Assembly (NCBI GenBank): GCA_900317165.1
Contig: ONFU01000016.1
Location: 1 to 50,463 of the forward strand
Direction: 5' to 3'
Origin: an uncultured Erysipelotrichaceae bacterium
GTDB lineage: Bacteria > Bacillota_I > Bacilli_A > RFN20 > CAG-826
Length of the DNA stretch: 50,463 nt
Below are positions 9,269-17,554 of this stretch, piece by piece; positions within the stretch are counted from its first letter, which is position 1, and each line of letters starts with the position of its first letter. A program made the position numbers and the translations under genes. Under the pieces are notes generated by a model. That model was not told the DNA's origin and made no database searches. It saw only the letters and a list, made by a program, of their open reading frames with translations.

Positions 9269-9389
9269 GGCGAGGGCGGCCGTCGAGTCGGCCCCTTCCA
9301 TGCCGCTGCGGTCCGAGATCGTCGGCGACATCGACAAGGCCATCGAGAAGGCGAAGGACCTCTCGGGGCAGGGCGATGCCTCAGACTAA
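9216..9389 (+). CDS. Small helical protein, 57 aa
   Basis: A 57-residue frame beginning MPENGRKLMAIAAEML and ending GQGDASD, with a strong AAAGGAGGG site five bases before the ATG. The whole sequence is one or two amphipathic helices (EMLIEARAAVESAP, IDKAIEKAKDL). Its 3' end overlaps the next gene by 14 bases, as is normal in this operon. Function unknown. Confidence 0.55.
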   Translation: MPENGRKLMAIAAEMLIEARAAVESAPSMPLRSEIVGDIDKAIEKAKDLSGQGDASD

Positions 9390-9960
9390 GCTCGAGTCCG
9401 CCCTGAAGCTCGTGAGGCGATCCATTTTGGATCCTACGATGCCAAGGAAAGCCGTCGCCAAGCTCGGAGCGTTAATCGCCGGGGCGATCGAGAAATGCAA
9501 AGCCAAGAGCCTAAAAGGGCTTAAGCCAGATCTTACGGTCTGCCACGACAGGGCCAAGGACTCCCTGGACAAGATCCTCCGAGCGAGGGACAGGCTCATC
9601 GACTGCGCCGAGGTGGCGCCGAGGCTTGAGGCACTGGACGTATTCGACCAGATATGCCTGCTGACATACGTCGTCGAGAAGCTCCGTTACGTCGCCTCTA
9701 GGATCCGATCAGACGCCTATCAAAGGAGTGTCGACGTCAACGTGGACCAGAGATTCTACAAAGGGCGGTTCCTCATCGCGATATACGACGGGGAGGACCC
9801 CATCCACGTCTTCGAGAACACAAGGGAGGCTTCCAACGTCCTCGGGATCCCGGAGAGGAGAATCGCCAAGGCCCTTAGCCTCGTCTTCAGGGGAAAGCGG
9901 AGCTCAATCCTGATCGACGGGAAAAAACGCTCCGTCCACTTCATCTACGCCTTCGATTGA
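9376..9960 (+). CDS. Protein with NUMOD-like C-terminal DNA-binding motif
   Basis: A 194-residue protein, last of the early operon. The N-terminal two thirds are helical. The C-terminal ~60 residues read like a NUMOD/IENR1-type modular DNA-binding segment: a strand plus IYDGEDPIHVFENTREASN, then VLGIPERRIAKAL, then strands around a lysine-rich turn. No nuclease motif is visible, so a regulator is more likely than a homing endonuclease. It ends directly at the first of the four identical hairpin terminators. Confidence 0.5.
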   Translation: MPQTKLESALKLVRRSILDPTMPRKAVAKLGALIAGAIEKCKAKSLKGLKPDLTVCHDRAKDSLDKILRARDRLIDCAEVAPRLEALDVFDQICLLTYVVEKLRYVASRIRSDAYQRSVDVNVDQRFYKGRFLIAIYDGEDPIHVFENTREASNVLGIPERRIAKALSLVFRGKRSSILIDGKKRSVHFIYAFD

Positions 9961-9962
9961 AA

Positions 9963-10002
9963 ACAACCCGAATCCGCTTTAGCCCGGCTTCGGGTTTTCA
10001 AT
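9963..10002 (+). terminator. Identical hairpin terminator, copy 1
   Basis: Eight-base stem AACCCGAA (9965-9972) with TTCGGGTT (9989-9996), an inner CCG/CGG pair-up and a run of four T. The whole 40 bases recur without change at 15601, 17455 and 20628. In this copy the stem extends outward (ATTGAAA with TTTCAAT), using the stop codon of the upstream gene. It closes the early operon. Confidence 0.8.
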
Positions 10003-10031
10003 CAATCAAGAAGCAGAAAGGAGGCGACCCG

Positions 10032-10409
10032 ATGGAAAAGACCATAAAGGAGCTTGAGGAGCTCTCCCTCCAAAGGAAGACCAACAGCAAGCTCGACTAT
10101 TTGCTCAAGAACGCGGATCCGAACGAATCGATACCCGTCAACGTTATCCTCCACGCAGATCAATGGAGGCAGGTTCTCTTCCTGATGACCTACTATTCCG
10201 AGAAGGGGAGCAGAGGATACAACTCCATCTCCTCGACGCTTTGGCACATCATCGACAGGGCCCACAAAGGCCTTCTGAATTCGTTGGCGAAGAAAGCCAA
10301 GGAAGGGCAGCAGGCCCCGCAGCAAAAACCCGCGGATCAGCCTAATCCTGAAAACCCGGACGAAGGCGACGAGGGAGACGAGGGCGATCCCTTCGGCTTT
10401 GGCTTCTGA
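10032..10409 (+). CDS. Protein with SSB-like acidic aromatic tail
   Basis: A 125-residue soluble protein with GGAGG upstream, first gene after terminator copy 1. A helical N-terminal region and a compact middle (SIPVNVILHADQWRQVLFLM) precede a Pro/Gln linker. The C-terminus is acidic and ends in aromatics (EGDEGDEGDPFGFGF). Such tails occur on bacterial and phage single-strand DNA-binding proteins, where they recruit partners. I see no proven OB fold, so the DNA-binding role is a suggestion. It overlaps the next gene (TGATG). Confidence 0.5.
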   Translation: MEKTIKELEELSLQRKTNSKLDYLLKNADPNESIPVNVILHADQWRQVLFLMTYYSEKGSRGYNSISSTLWHIIDRAHKGLLNSLAKKAKEGQQAPQQKPADQPNPENPDEGDEGDEGDPFGFGF

Positions 10410-10582
10410 TGCCCAAAAGGAACGGCGGCCAATACCCGGAGGCGGAGGACGTCTCCGCCAAGCCCAAGCTCTCCAAGGCGAAGGGCGTCATCGTCATCGT
10501 GATCGTCATCGCGCTGTCCGCGTTGGCGGTCGTCGTCAAACTGAATCAGATCTTCCACTGGTGGCTTACCCCGCCGTGGTGA
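10409..10582 (+). CDS. Small single-span membrane protein, coat-like
   Basis: A 57-residue frame overlapping the upstream stop. It has a hydrophilic N-terminus with mixed charge (about 1-25), one strongly hydrophobic span (about 26-45, VIVIVIVIALSALAVVV) and a short aromatic C-terminus ending WWLTPPW. Size and layout resemble inovirus major coat proteins, which are short single-span membrane proteins. Position in a module ending with a membrane ATPase supports this, but it could equally be a generic small membrane protein. Confidence 0.5.
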   Translation: MPKRNGGQYPEAEDVSAKPKLSKAKGVIVIVIVIALSALAVVVKLNQIFHWWLTPPW

Positions 10583-10597
10583 GGAAAGGAGCCGATC

Positions 10598-11137
10598 ATG
10601 GCAGAAAAGAAAAAGAAAGCGAACGTCAGGGGAATCGTCGCGGCAGCGGCTTCTTTGATCGTGGTCGGCGGTTTCGTCGCGGGTTTCTTCGCTCTGAGGA
10701 ACGCCCTGACTTCCAAATATTCCGTCGACAAGGAGGCGGAGCAGCAGAAATGCTTCTTCGTCGGGACCTTCGTCGACGACGATTACCCGATCAACGTCCA
10801 TGTCTCCCTCATATCACCGGATGGGTCTTTGAGGGACAGGACGCTGCAAAAGAAAGACTTCGACTACAACACATCCGGCCAGCAATCGACCGAGACGGTG
10901 TGGTGCGACCTCGCATCCTTCGCCGCGGAAGCGACGGGAGGGAAGCGCATCGACGATTGGATCGACCAAGGCGGTCAGATCCTTTTTGACTCCACCCAAA
11001 ACGGCCAGACGTCCGAAACAAAGGATTGCTCGTGGGGAGGAGGGGCATACCTCGTCCATAATCCTGACGAAAAAATGGAGATCACCGTGGAATACGTCCC
11101 GGTGACGGTTTACATCGCGGAGGACTACGTCCTATGA
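10598..11137 (+). CDS. N-terminally anchored exported protein, 179 aa
   Basis: A 179-residue protein with a lysine-rich start, one membrane segment (about 12-33) containing GGFVAGFF, and an extracytoplasmic beta-type domain. The segment lacks a clear signal-peptidase site, so it is probably an uncleaved anchor. Similar Gly-Gly-x-Val-Ala-Gly anchors begin the proteins at 17555 and 20712. AAAGGAG precedes the ATG. The following gene overlaps its stop. Confidence 0.6.
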   Translation: MAEKKKKANVRGIVAAAASLIVVGGFVAGFFALRNALTSKYSVDKEAEQQKCFFVGTFVDDDYPINVHVSLISPDGSLRDRTLQKKDFDYNTSGQQSTETVWCDLASFAAEATGGKRIDDWIDQGGQILFDSTQNGQTSETKDCSWGGGAYLVHNPDEKMEITVEYVPVTVYIAEDYVL

Positions 11138-12774
11138 GAAAACTTTTCATTACCTGCCTCGCTTTGGGATCCATCCTTTCCGCCCCGGCGGCGGCTTTGG
11201 CCGTCTCCGGATCCTCGGCAATCATGGCGTCCGCGGAAAGCGAGCAGACCGACATCACCGCGTCGGATCCGTTCCACGACCTGACGCTGATCTACCTTGA
11301 CGGCGATATGTCGAAATTCACCGGGCCGAGCGACTTCCTCAGGAAGGACCGCCCGAACGACTATTTCCAGGTATGCGGATATCGGCCCTGGAACGAGGAC
11401 CTCTACATCTACCTCTATTTCAACAACGCATCGAAGATATTCTCCGGATTCAATGAATCCTACGACTATGTCGGGCTCTTCACGGTCTATGAAAAGGGGG
11501 AAGGCAACACCATCGCATCCAAGACGACCAAAACCTACGATCTGCATGAAGTCGGAACGAGATGGAAATCCGGCGCCCAAAGCTCCGGAGGACCTTACTA
11601 TTTCGTCAAAATGAAGGTCGAGGGGATCTTCGAGGGAGCCGGAGTAGGAAGCGCCTACGATGTCTGCTTCAGGGAACTCGGGATCATGGCCGGCCAGAAT
11701 GGGGATCTTTTCTCGAAGCTTTACGACGTCGAGGAGGAGTATTCCTTCAACTACGACCGGGACAATTACGACATCACCGCGAAGTGGTGGGCGAACAACG
11801 CCGTCAGGATGGATGCCAAAGGAGTAGTCAGGATGACGAAGCAGCACGACGGTTCCTATTACAGCCTGATCGGGATGAGAAACTATGTCCCGGTCTCCGG
11901 CTATTTTGAGGACTTCTTCGTCTTTTTCAATCTCGACAGAACCCCAAGTCAGATCCTATCCGTCGACTTCTACTGGACCGAGGTCACCTTCTACGGGTCG
12001 GCCGTCAAAAGCTGGAGGGACGACGCCTTCGACGTCCTCGATTCAAGCACATACGGCGACAACAACGTCCCCTTCACCGCGGATGAGGTCGGATTTACCT
12101 ACGAGGTCGGAAACGAGATTGAGGAAAAATACAAAAACACCGAATGGGCCACGAAGACCAAGCAACGATTCCATACGGTCAAGTCGGACCAAACGGTGAT
12201 CCACGGACAAACGGCGACTTCGTTCCTGCCTCCATTCACCGTTAATAGAAAAGTCGAAACTCCAGAAATACTGAACCTTTCCGCCCTCGATGTTCAACTG
12301 ACTGGATATGCCGCCGCCGATCAAAAGAACTGGCTGTCAAAGCAAGGCTCCGGGTATAAGTACGCATCCTTGATCAACGGCGACGAGGAGCTGATCTGCG
12401 ATTGGACAGACAAGCTCGACCGCGCCGACAGATACTATTCCCCGAGATTCCCTCAGGTATGGAATTTCAGGACAGATTATTATTATCTCTACGAGGCCCA
12501 TGCCGCATTGAACACCTATGCCCTGAAGATGGTCGTCAAAGACGAGAAAGGCCAAGAGGCTTCCTGGAACGTCTTCAACCACGCCGTCGAAATCGTGGAC
12601 CACGTCGGCATGGCGACTCATGACGTCACTTTCGAGGAATGGCTTGTCTACGTCAAAAAACATTTCGGCGACTGGCTCGTTCCGGTGATCCTGGCGGCCT
12701 ATTCCGTCCTGGCGGCGGCATCCGTTATCCTCCTGACTTCCGCCATCATGAAGGCGGGGAGGAAAAAGGACTGA
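11134..12774 (+). CDS. Exported surface protein with C-terminal membrane anchor
   Basis: A 546-residue protein with a signal peptide (about 1-23, ending AAALAVS), a large ectodomain rich in Tyr, Asp and aromatic strands, and one C-terminal span (about 517-540) followed by the short basic tail KAGRKKD. This topology matches filamentous-phage adsorption proteins of the pIII type and many monoderm surface proteins. No enzyme or adhesin family recognised. It overlaps both neighbours and lies two genes upstream of the membrane ATPase. The virion role is inferred from gene order. Confidence 0.6.
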   Translation: MRKLFITCLALGSILSAPAAALAVSGSSAIMASAESEQTDITASDPFHDLTLIYLDGDMSKFTGPSDFLRKDRPNDYFQVCGYRPWNEDLYIYLYFNNASKIFSGFNESYDYVGLFTVYEKGEGNTIASKTTKTYDLHEVGTRWKSGAQSSGGPYYFVKMKVEGIFEGAGVGSAYDVCFRELGIMAGQNGDLFSKLYDVEEEYSFNYDRDNYDITAKWWANNAVRMDAKGVVRMTKQHDGSYYSLIGMRNYVPVSGYFEDFFVFFNLDRTPSQILSVDFYWTEVTFYGSAVKSWRDDAFDVLDSSTYGDNNVPFTADEVGFTYEVGNEIEEKYKNTEWATKTKQRFHTVKSDQTVIHGQTATSFLPPFTVNRKVETPEILNLSALDVQLTGYAAADQKNWLSKQGSGYKYASLINGDEELICDWTDKLDRADRYYSPRFPQVWNFRTDYYYLYEAHAALNTYALKMVVKDEKGQEASWNVFNHAVEIVDHVGMATHDVTFEEWLVYVKKHFGDWLVPVILAAYSVLAAASVILLTSAIMKAGRKKD

Positions 12775-13154
12775 TGGGAGCCCTAAGGCACGACTCCATC
12801 CCGGCGGAGAAAAGGAAGAAGTTCTTCGTTGGGATCCTCGTCATCGCCCTCATCGGGGTATCCTTCTGGTACCTATCGTTCAGCTTCGCCGGCCTTTTCG
12901 GAAGGTCCGTCGATTCCGTCAGCAACACCGAGTGGGTCTCATGGAACGTCGGGACCCTCTATTTCGGAGAGACGACCGGAACCTACAACGACTCCAAGAA
13001 AACGACCTTCTTCCGCTTCGAGGAGCAATCCGGATCCGTTAAGGTCATCGTGGAGGAGAAACTCTACATGGCTTTGACTAGGGTCAACGACAACAAGATC
13101 ATCACCTCCGACGGCATGAGCGTCTTCTATCTGAAGGGGGAATGGTCCAAATGA
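12774..13154 (+). CDS. Small membrane-anchored protein, 126 aa
   Basis: A 126-residue protein with a basic start, one long hydrophobic segment (about 18-43) and a beta-rich outer part (STEWVSWNVGTLYFGETTG, VKVIVEEKLYMAL). The ATG overlaps the upstream TGA, and the ATPase start overlaps its stop, so translation is probably coupled. The position between surface protein and ATPase corresponds to the small minor coat gene of inoviruses, but no sequence similarity is claimed. Confidence 0.55.
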   Translation: MGALRHDSIPAEKRKKFFVGILVIALIGVSFWYLSFSFAGLFGRSVDSVSNTEWVSWNVGTLYFGETTGTYNDSKKTTFFRFEEQSGSVKVIVEEKLYMALTRVNDNKIITSDGMSVFYLKGEWSK

Positions 13155-15598
13155 TGGGCTTCCTCAGGAGAATCGGATCCGCCATCGTCTACTTCGCCCG
13201 GCAATGCGTCCGGGTCTTTCTGCTTCCTTTTGGATTCTTCCTCAAGGGAAGCGGGGCATGGGATTGGGCCAACAGGGACGAGCCGACGGATCCGAAAGAG
13301 AAATCAATCCTGAGAAGGATCAGAACCTTCAGGTACCTTTCCCTTTTGTCGCTGGTCTCCCTGGCCTCGTTGATGATCCTGGTTTTCGGGTGGCCCTTCG
13401 AGAGGGCGGGGAGCAGCTTCCGGTATCTATGGCAATCCATCCAATTCACCTTTGGAAACTGGACCGCCGCCGAGGAATTGTCGCCTCCGGACATCAGCAA
13501 CGCAACGATGGAGCAGTTCGATGGGATTCTGGCGAACATCAAGAATTTTTGGTATTACCTGCAGCTTTGGATCGGGTGCCTGACAAATCCGGACATCGCG
13601 AAGGAGTGGGGCCATGAGTTCCTCGAATGGATTACCAACGTCCTGCGCTTCGCGACGTGGATCCCGGTCGGCATCTTGGCATTCTACCTCCTGACGTCGT
13701 CGATAACAGCGCCTCATCCGGGGGAGGATATCTCCAAATCGGCGATCCTTTCCTGGTGGGATGAGCGATTCGTCCCGATAATCTTCAGGCCAGCGAAGAA
13801 TTTCATCCTTGATTTCCTGGATTATTTCCGGTCCAGCAGATGGGTTAAATGGACCTTCTGGATAAGCTTTGGCGTCCTCTGCCTTTGGGGGTGGACGGCC
13901 TTCGACGTCATCGCCAGTTACCTGCTGATGATATTCACGTTCGACTTCGGATGGTTCCCGACGTTCGCCGCCTCAGCCTTCGTCGACGTCGTGGTCTTCT
14001 TCGTCAGGATCGGCGCAGTCGGCACGGCCGCCGTCATCCTCCTCCTTCTGTTCAAGGCGATCAAGAAGGCGGCGATATCGAAGATCATGCAGATGCAGGC
14101 GATCAACGAAGAGGTCGCGGAGTCCCTTCCCGTAATAACCGCGATCAACGGGGCCGTCGGGACCGGGAAGACGACTATGATGTCCTCCATCGCCTACGAC
14201 GGCGACTCTTTGACGAGGGATTACTACCTTTCCAGGATGAAGACATATGCCGCGGCCTTCAACGTCTTCCCTTGGAGGAAGCTTGAGCTTTGGGTGATCG
14301 CCCAGCAGAAGGTCAAGGATGAGAAAAACAGGCTTAATACCAGGGCGAAGATCAGAAGGGTCATCCTCGACCTCTACAAACGATGGAAGGATGCCCATTT
14401 TGCCTATTGCATGGAGGATGGAAGCGAGTACTTCTTCGGCTATGATCCTGAATTCGGAATCGAATGGGACAACGGCGCGGAAGTGGTATCACTGGCACAC
14501 GCGGCGGCAACCTACGCGGAATGCTATTTCATGTACCATTTCGGTTTGAAGCTCGTGACGTCAAATTACCCGATTGGCTTCAAGAACGGCCATGGAGGGG
14601 ATTTCTTCCCCGTTTTCGAGCCCGCCGGGTCTTTCATCACGAAGCCAGACGACGCCGAGAATGTCGCCTACAGCGGGGTCCTCAATATGGACTTTTTCCG
14701 CATTCTGAGGCAGATGGATCCATCCGACGATGGCCGCCTTGCCTCGATCGACGGCGGGTTCATCGCGATGACGGAAGCCTCCAACGAGAGGGGAAACCGC
14801 TTCGATTACGTCGGCAAGAAGAAAACCGACGGCGAGGCGAACCCGCTTAACGATGGCTACAACCAGTTCATGAGGATCACCAGGCATCCTTTCACCGTGG
14901 ATGGGAAGCCGACGGTTAAGGTCATCTACGACTATCAGCGAGGAGATTCCATGAACGCGGAAGGCAAGGATTCCGCAGAGGATACGATTTTGATTATGCA
15001 AAGGGGCGACGAGGACAACGCTTTGGCCCTTTGGGGCGTCACCGAGACGGTATGCCTCTTCTTCGAGACGTGGTGGACCAACTTCTATTGGTACACATGG
15101 AGGCCGAATAGGGGCAAGGAAACGCTTCTTACCCGTTTTTTGGGAAGGATCTGCGGATTCTTCATCAACGTCCGACAGAAGCTCCGCTACCGATACGGCT
15201 ACGAGACGATCGTCTTCAACCGTGAGCACGGCGGAATGAACGGATTGACCGGAAAGAGGACGATGGAACAGTATTTCGTGATTTACAAGAAGACCAGGGG
15301 AGGGCTGTTCAACACGGCCGTTTATGGCCCTATCGTGGAGACCTCGTCACTGGCCGCGAAGAAGGGATGGGCAGAGGCCCCGAGGTTCTCCTCGATCAAT
15401 GGGAATTGGGATGAATTCAAGGAGCAGCACAGCTATTTCTTCGAGAAGCTCGCAGGAACGTATGCCGACCTCTCCAAGGGAAAGCCGGCCGAAAGACTCA
15501 AGGCCGCCCAGACGATGGGCACCGACACGCCTTTCCAGAAAGGAGACACCGACACGCCTTTCCCGGAAGGAGAAGAGGATCCTCCGGACGACGATTGA
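13151..15598 (+). CDS. Polytopic membrane P-loop ATPase, Zot-like assembly ATPase candidate
   Basis: An 815-residue protein with four or five membrane spans in the first ~305 residues, then a cytosolic P-loop ATPase (Walker A GAVGTGKTT near residue 337), the Zot-like element TSNYPIGF, and IDGGFIAMTEA as possible Walker B region. Such ATPases power export of DNA or protein; filamentous phages use the Zot/pI family for extrusion. Classical Zot proteins place the span after the ATPase and are shorter, so this is a variant or a different export ATPase. The C-terminal tail has a repeated TDTPF motif. ATG 13151 fits the GGGGG site better than 13142. Confidence 0.6.
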   Translation: MMGFLRRIGSAIVYFARQCVRVFLLPFGFFLKGSGAWDWANRDEPTDPKEKSILRRIRTFRYLSLLSLVSLASLMILVFGWPFERAGSSFRYLWQSIQFTFGNWTAAEELSPPDISNATMEQFDGILANIKNFWYYLQLWIGCLTNPDIAKEWGHEFLEWITNVLRFATWIPVGILAFYLLTSSITAPHPGEDISKSAILSWWDERFVPIIFRPAKNFILDFLDYFRSSRWVKWTFWISFGVLCLWGWTAFDVIASYLLMIFTFDFGWFPTFAASAFVDVVVFFVRIGAVGTAAVILLLLFKAIKKAAISKIMQMQAINEEVAESLPVITAINGAVGTGKTTMMSSIAYDGDSLTRDYYLSRMKTYAAAFNVFPWRKLELWVIAQQKVKDEKNRLNTRAKIRRVILDLYKRWKDAHFAYCMEDGSEYFFGYDPEFGIEWDNGAEVVSLAHAAATYAECYFMYHFGLKLVTSNYPIGFKNGHGGDFFPVFEPAGSFITKPDDAENVAYSGVLNMDFFRILRQMDPSDDGRLASIDGGFIAMTEASNERGNRFDYVGKKKTDGEANPLNDGYNQFMRITRHPFTVDGKPTVKVIYDYQRGDSMNAEGKDSAEDTILIMQRGDEDNALALWGVTETVCLFFETWWTNFYWYTWRPNRGKETLLTRFLGRICGFFINVRQKLRYRYGYETIVFNREHGGMNGLTGKRTMEQYFVIYKKTRGGLFNTAVYGPIVETSSLAAKKGWAEAPRFSSINGNWDEFKEQHSYFFEKLAGTYADLSKGKPAERLKAAQTMGTDTPFQKGDTDTPFPEGEEDPPDDD

Positions 15599-15600
15599 AA

Positions 15601-15640
15601 ACAACCCGAATCCGCTTTAGCCCGGCTTCGGGTTTTCAAT
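15601..15640 (+). terminator. Identical hairpin terminator, copy 2
   Basis: Same 40 bases as the copy at 9963, beginning three bases after the ATPase stop codon. The extended outer stem (ATTGAAA with TTTCAAT) is again formed with the stop codon. It separates the membrane/export module from the cluster of basic proteins. Confidence 0.8.
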
Positions 15641-15663
15641 TTCGGAAAAGGAGGCAGAAAACC

Positions 15664-15903
15664 ATGCCAAAAAAGAAAAGGGCAGCCAAGCCCGCAAGAA
15701 AAACCAGCCCCGTGGCAAAGCTTCCCGCTTCCATCCAAAGCGCGATGAAAAGCACGGCGGGATGGAGGGAAAGGGAAATCCTTAAAAATGCCAAAAAAAT
15801 CGAAATCAAGGGCGACAACATCCGCGTTGATACCGGAAGGAAAACCGGAAGCCCGACTGATGTCGGCGTCTTCAACGCAAAACGTCGCCAATGGACGAAC
15901 TAA
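15664..15903 (+). CDS. Small basic protein 1, 79 aa
   Basis: A 79-residue protein. The first 20 residues are Lys/Arg/Ala/Pro-rich like histone tails (MPKKKRAAKPARK), followed by a helix and a short beta hairpin (KIEIKGDNIRVD). A strong AAGGAGG site lies upstream. It is first in a run of six basic proteins and likely binds nucleic acid. Family not recognised. Confidence 0.55.
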   Translation: MPKKKRAAKPARKTSPVAKLPASIQSAMKSTAGWREREILKNAKKIEIKGDNIRVDTGRKTGSPTDVGVFNAKRRQWTN

Positions 15904-15915
15904 GGAGGAAGATCC

Positions 15916-16209
15916 ATGAATTACGATAAGAAATACCTTGAGTCTGAGGTCGACCGCCTTAACCGAAAATACGCGAAGAGAAGCAAGCACAAGCTCCGCG
16001 TTCAGGGTGGATATAACGGCGTCCAAGTCCAAATCACAGGCAAGAAAGGCAAAAGAGGCTATAGAGGCTATCTAGGCTCCGGCTGCGATCAAATTACCAC
16101 CGGCTTCCTTTCCCCTAAAGAAACCCTTTTCAAACTTTACCAAGCCGATTCCCAGGGCGACATCAAACGCAAGTTCAAGTCCGTCGATGGGAAAAAGAAA
16201 ATTAGGTAA
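15916..16209 (+). CDS. Small basic protein 2, 97 aa
   Basis: A 97-residue basic protein with an N-terminal helix (YLESEVDRLNRKYAKRSKHK), a strand pair (LRVQGGYNGVQVQITG) and a Gly/Arg/Tyr-rich loop (KGKRGYRGYLGSG). AAGGAGG precedes the ATG by normal spacing, 12 bases after the previous gene. Probably nucleic-acid binding; function unknown. Confidence 0.55.
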   Translation: MNYDKKYLESEVDRLNRKYAKRSKHKLRVQGGYNGVQVQITGKKGKRGYRGYLGSGCDQITTGFLSPKETLFKLYQADSQGDIKRKFKSVDGKKKIR

Positions 16210-16334
16210 GAAACGTTCCTGCCTGAATCCAACCGTCAAAATCAAAAGTTAAAAGCTATTGCAATCGAAGGCTATCGCTCGATCCATCCGATGAAAGAAG
16301 CGGAGAAGAGCGAAATTTTTCGGAGAAATCGTCT

Positions 16335-16661
16335 ATGGCCATTAGCGAGTTTAGGTATAACAAAAAGCGGAAGCATTATGCCTATATCTACAAGCAATCA
16401 AAATCGAAGCGAAGGAACATTTTGATTTCGTCTAAGCCAACGATGACCAAAACAAGGGTAAAAGGGAAGCCCATCATCGTTCAAAACGTTCGTCTTTACC
16501 GACATCCAAACCCAAAAAAGGAAGGCACTTTCTACCTTATTCCGGAAACATACAACGATGAAGCCAGATCCTTTGGCGAGCGAGTCTATGACTGGAATTG
16601 GGACATTAACGATAAGCGCAAAGTCAAAAGAATAAAAAAACACCGGCTACGACGCAACTGA
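16335..16661 (+). CDS. Small basic protein 3, 108 aa
   Basis: A 108-residue protein with very high Lys/Arg content (ISEFRYNKKRKHYAYIYKQS at the start, KRKVKRIKKHRLRRN at the end). Aromatic strands in the centre suggest a small beta domain. About 125 bases without a gene precede it. Codon use is more A/T-rich than in most of the element. Function unknown. Confidence 0.5.
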   Translation: MAISEFRYNKKRKHYAYIYKQSKSKRRNILISSKPTMTKTRVKGKPIIVQNVRLYRHPNPKKEGTFYLIPETYNDEARSFGERVYDWNWDINDKRKVKRIKKHRLRRN

Positions 16662-16704
16662 ATGCAAATCACCGGCCCCACTATTAAACCAAAGGAGTAA
16701 ATCC

Positions 16705-16908
16705 ATGTCAAACAAAAAGAAAACCGTTAAGAAGCCCGCGCAGAAGAAGCGCGAGATCGGCGTCTCCTACACCGACCGGGAAGGGCGTCGCCGCTACGTC
16801 TACCGCAGCGATTTCCCGACCGTCGAAGCCTATCTGGACAGGGCTGAGAACATCATTCTCTTCGCCAAGAACCCGAGGACCCTCAGATCCAGGAGGAAGC
16901 GGAAATGA
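16705..16908 (+). CDS. Small basic protein 4, 67 aa
   Basis: A 67-residue protein with a Lys/Pro-rich N-terminal tail (MSNKKKTVKKPAQKKRE), a short compact core with Tyr and Arg, and a terminal RSRRKRK. AAAGGAG lies upstream. It overlaps the next start (ATGA). Histone-tail-like composition suggests DNA compaction or packaging, which is inference. Confidence 0.55.
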   Translation: MSNKKKTVKKPAQKKREIGVSYTDREGRRRYVYRSDFPTVEAYLDRAENIILFAKNPRTLRSRRKRK

Positions 16909-17258
16909 AACCCGCTCCCAAGAAGCAGAAGAAACCCGCCGCAAAGAAGAAAGCGCACCAAAGGAAGAAACGCTTCTTCGAGACCGGATTCCGCCTAAAG
17001 AAGGACCAGAAGGAGGAAATCCGGAGGAAGGGCCTCTACGTCTACGACCGCAGGGACAACGGGAGGGAATCGACGATCGAGCCCTCCGTCGGCGTCGATT
17101 TCATGGGGACGCTCATCACCGATTTCCCGGTCAAGATGCCCAAGTCCGGTCCTAGCGCATACATCGTCTATCAGGGTGACACCTACCTCGAGAAGGCGGG
17201 AGCCCAAAGGGTTTATCGGCTCGACGACCTCAAGCCAAAGAGGGGGAAGAGGAAATGA
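16905..17258 (+). CDS. Small basic protein 5, 117 aa
   Basis: A 117-residue protein. Residues 1-25 are almost only Lys, Pro, Ala and Arg (KPAPKKQKKPAAKKKAHQRK), like histone H1 tails. A globular beta-type domain follows (SVGVDFMGTLITDFPVKM, AYIVYQGDTYLEKAG), ending in a basic tail. Overlaps both neighbours. Probably a nucleic-acid-associated protein of the element. Confidence 0.55.
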   Translation: MKPAPKKQKKPAAKKKAHQRKKRFFETGFRLKKDQKEEIRRKGLYVYDRRDNGRESTIEPSVGVDFMGTLITDFPVKMPKSGPSAYIVYQGDTYLEKAGAQRVYRLDDLKPKRGKRK

Positions 17259-17449
17259 AGCAAAAGCAGCGCCTCGAGCTCTCCCAAAGGCGGCACGTTC
17301 GGCTATGGAGGGAAACGATGAGGGGAAGCCGGAACGACTCCCTGAACCATTCCTATCACGCCAGGGCGATAGCCGACCAGTCAAAGAAGGGCAGGATCCT
17401 CACTAAGAAGGAGAAGAAAGCCCTCTATTCCAGGCTCAGAAGGAAATAG
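17255..17449 (+). CDS. Small basic protein 6, 64 aa
   Basis: A 64-residue Arg/Lys/Gln-rich helical protein (LSQRRHVRLWRETMRG, ending KKALYSRLRRK). It overlaps the upstream stop and is followed at once by terminator copy 3. Function unknown; last of the basic cluster. Confidence 0.5.
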   Translation: MKQKQRLELSQRRHVRLWRETMRGSRNDSLNHSYHARAIADQSKKGRILTKKEKKALYSRLRRK

Positions 17450-17454
17450 AAAAA

Positions 17455-17494
17455 ACAACCCGAATCCGCTTTAGCCCGGCTTCGGGTTTTCAAT
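17455..17494 (+). terminator. Identical hairpin terminator, copy 3
   Basis: Same 40 bases as copies 1, 2 and 4, five bases after the last basic-protein gene. Here the outer stem extension is weaker, because the flanking bases are A-rich rather than a GATTGA stop context. It isolates the DGR cassette from upstream transcription. Confidence 0.8.
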
Positions 17495-17554
17495 TCCCTA
17501 TAAGGAAAGCGACTCCGTCAGGGATCGCCACCGAAACAAATAAGGAGGCTTACA

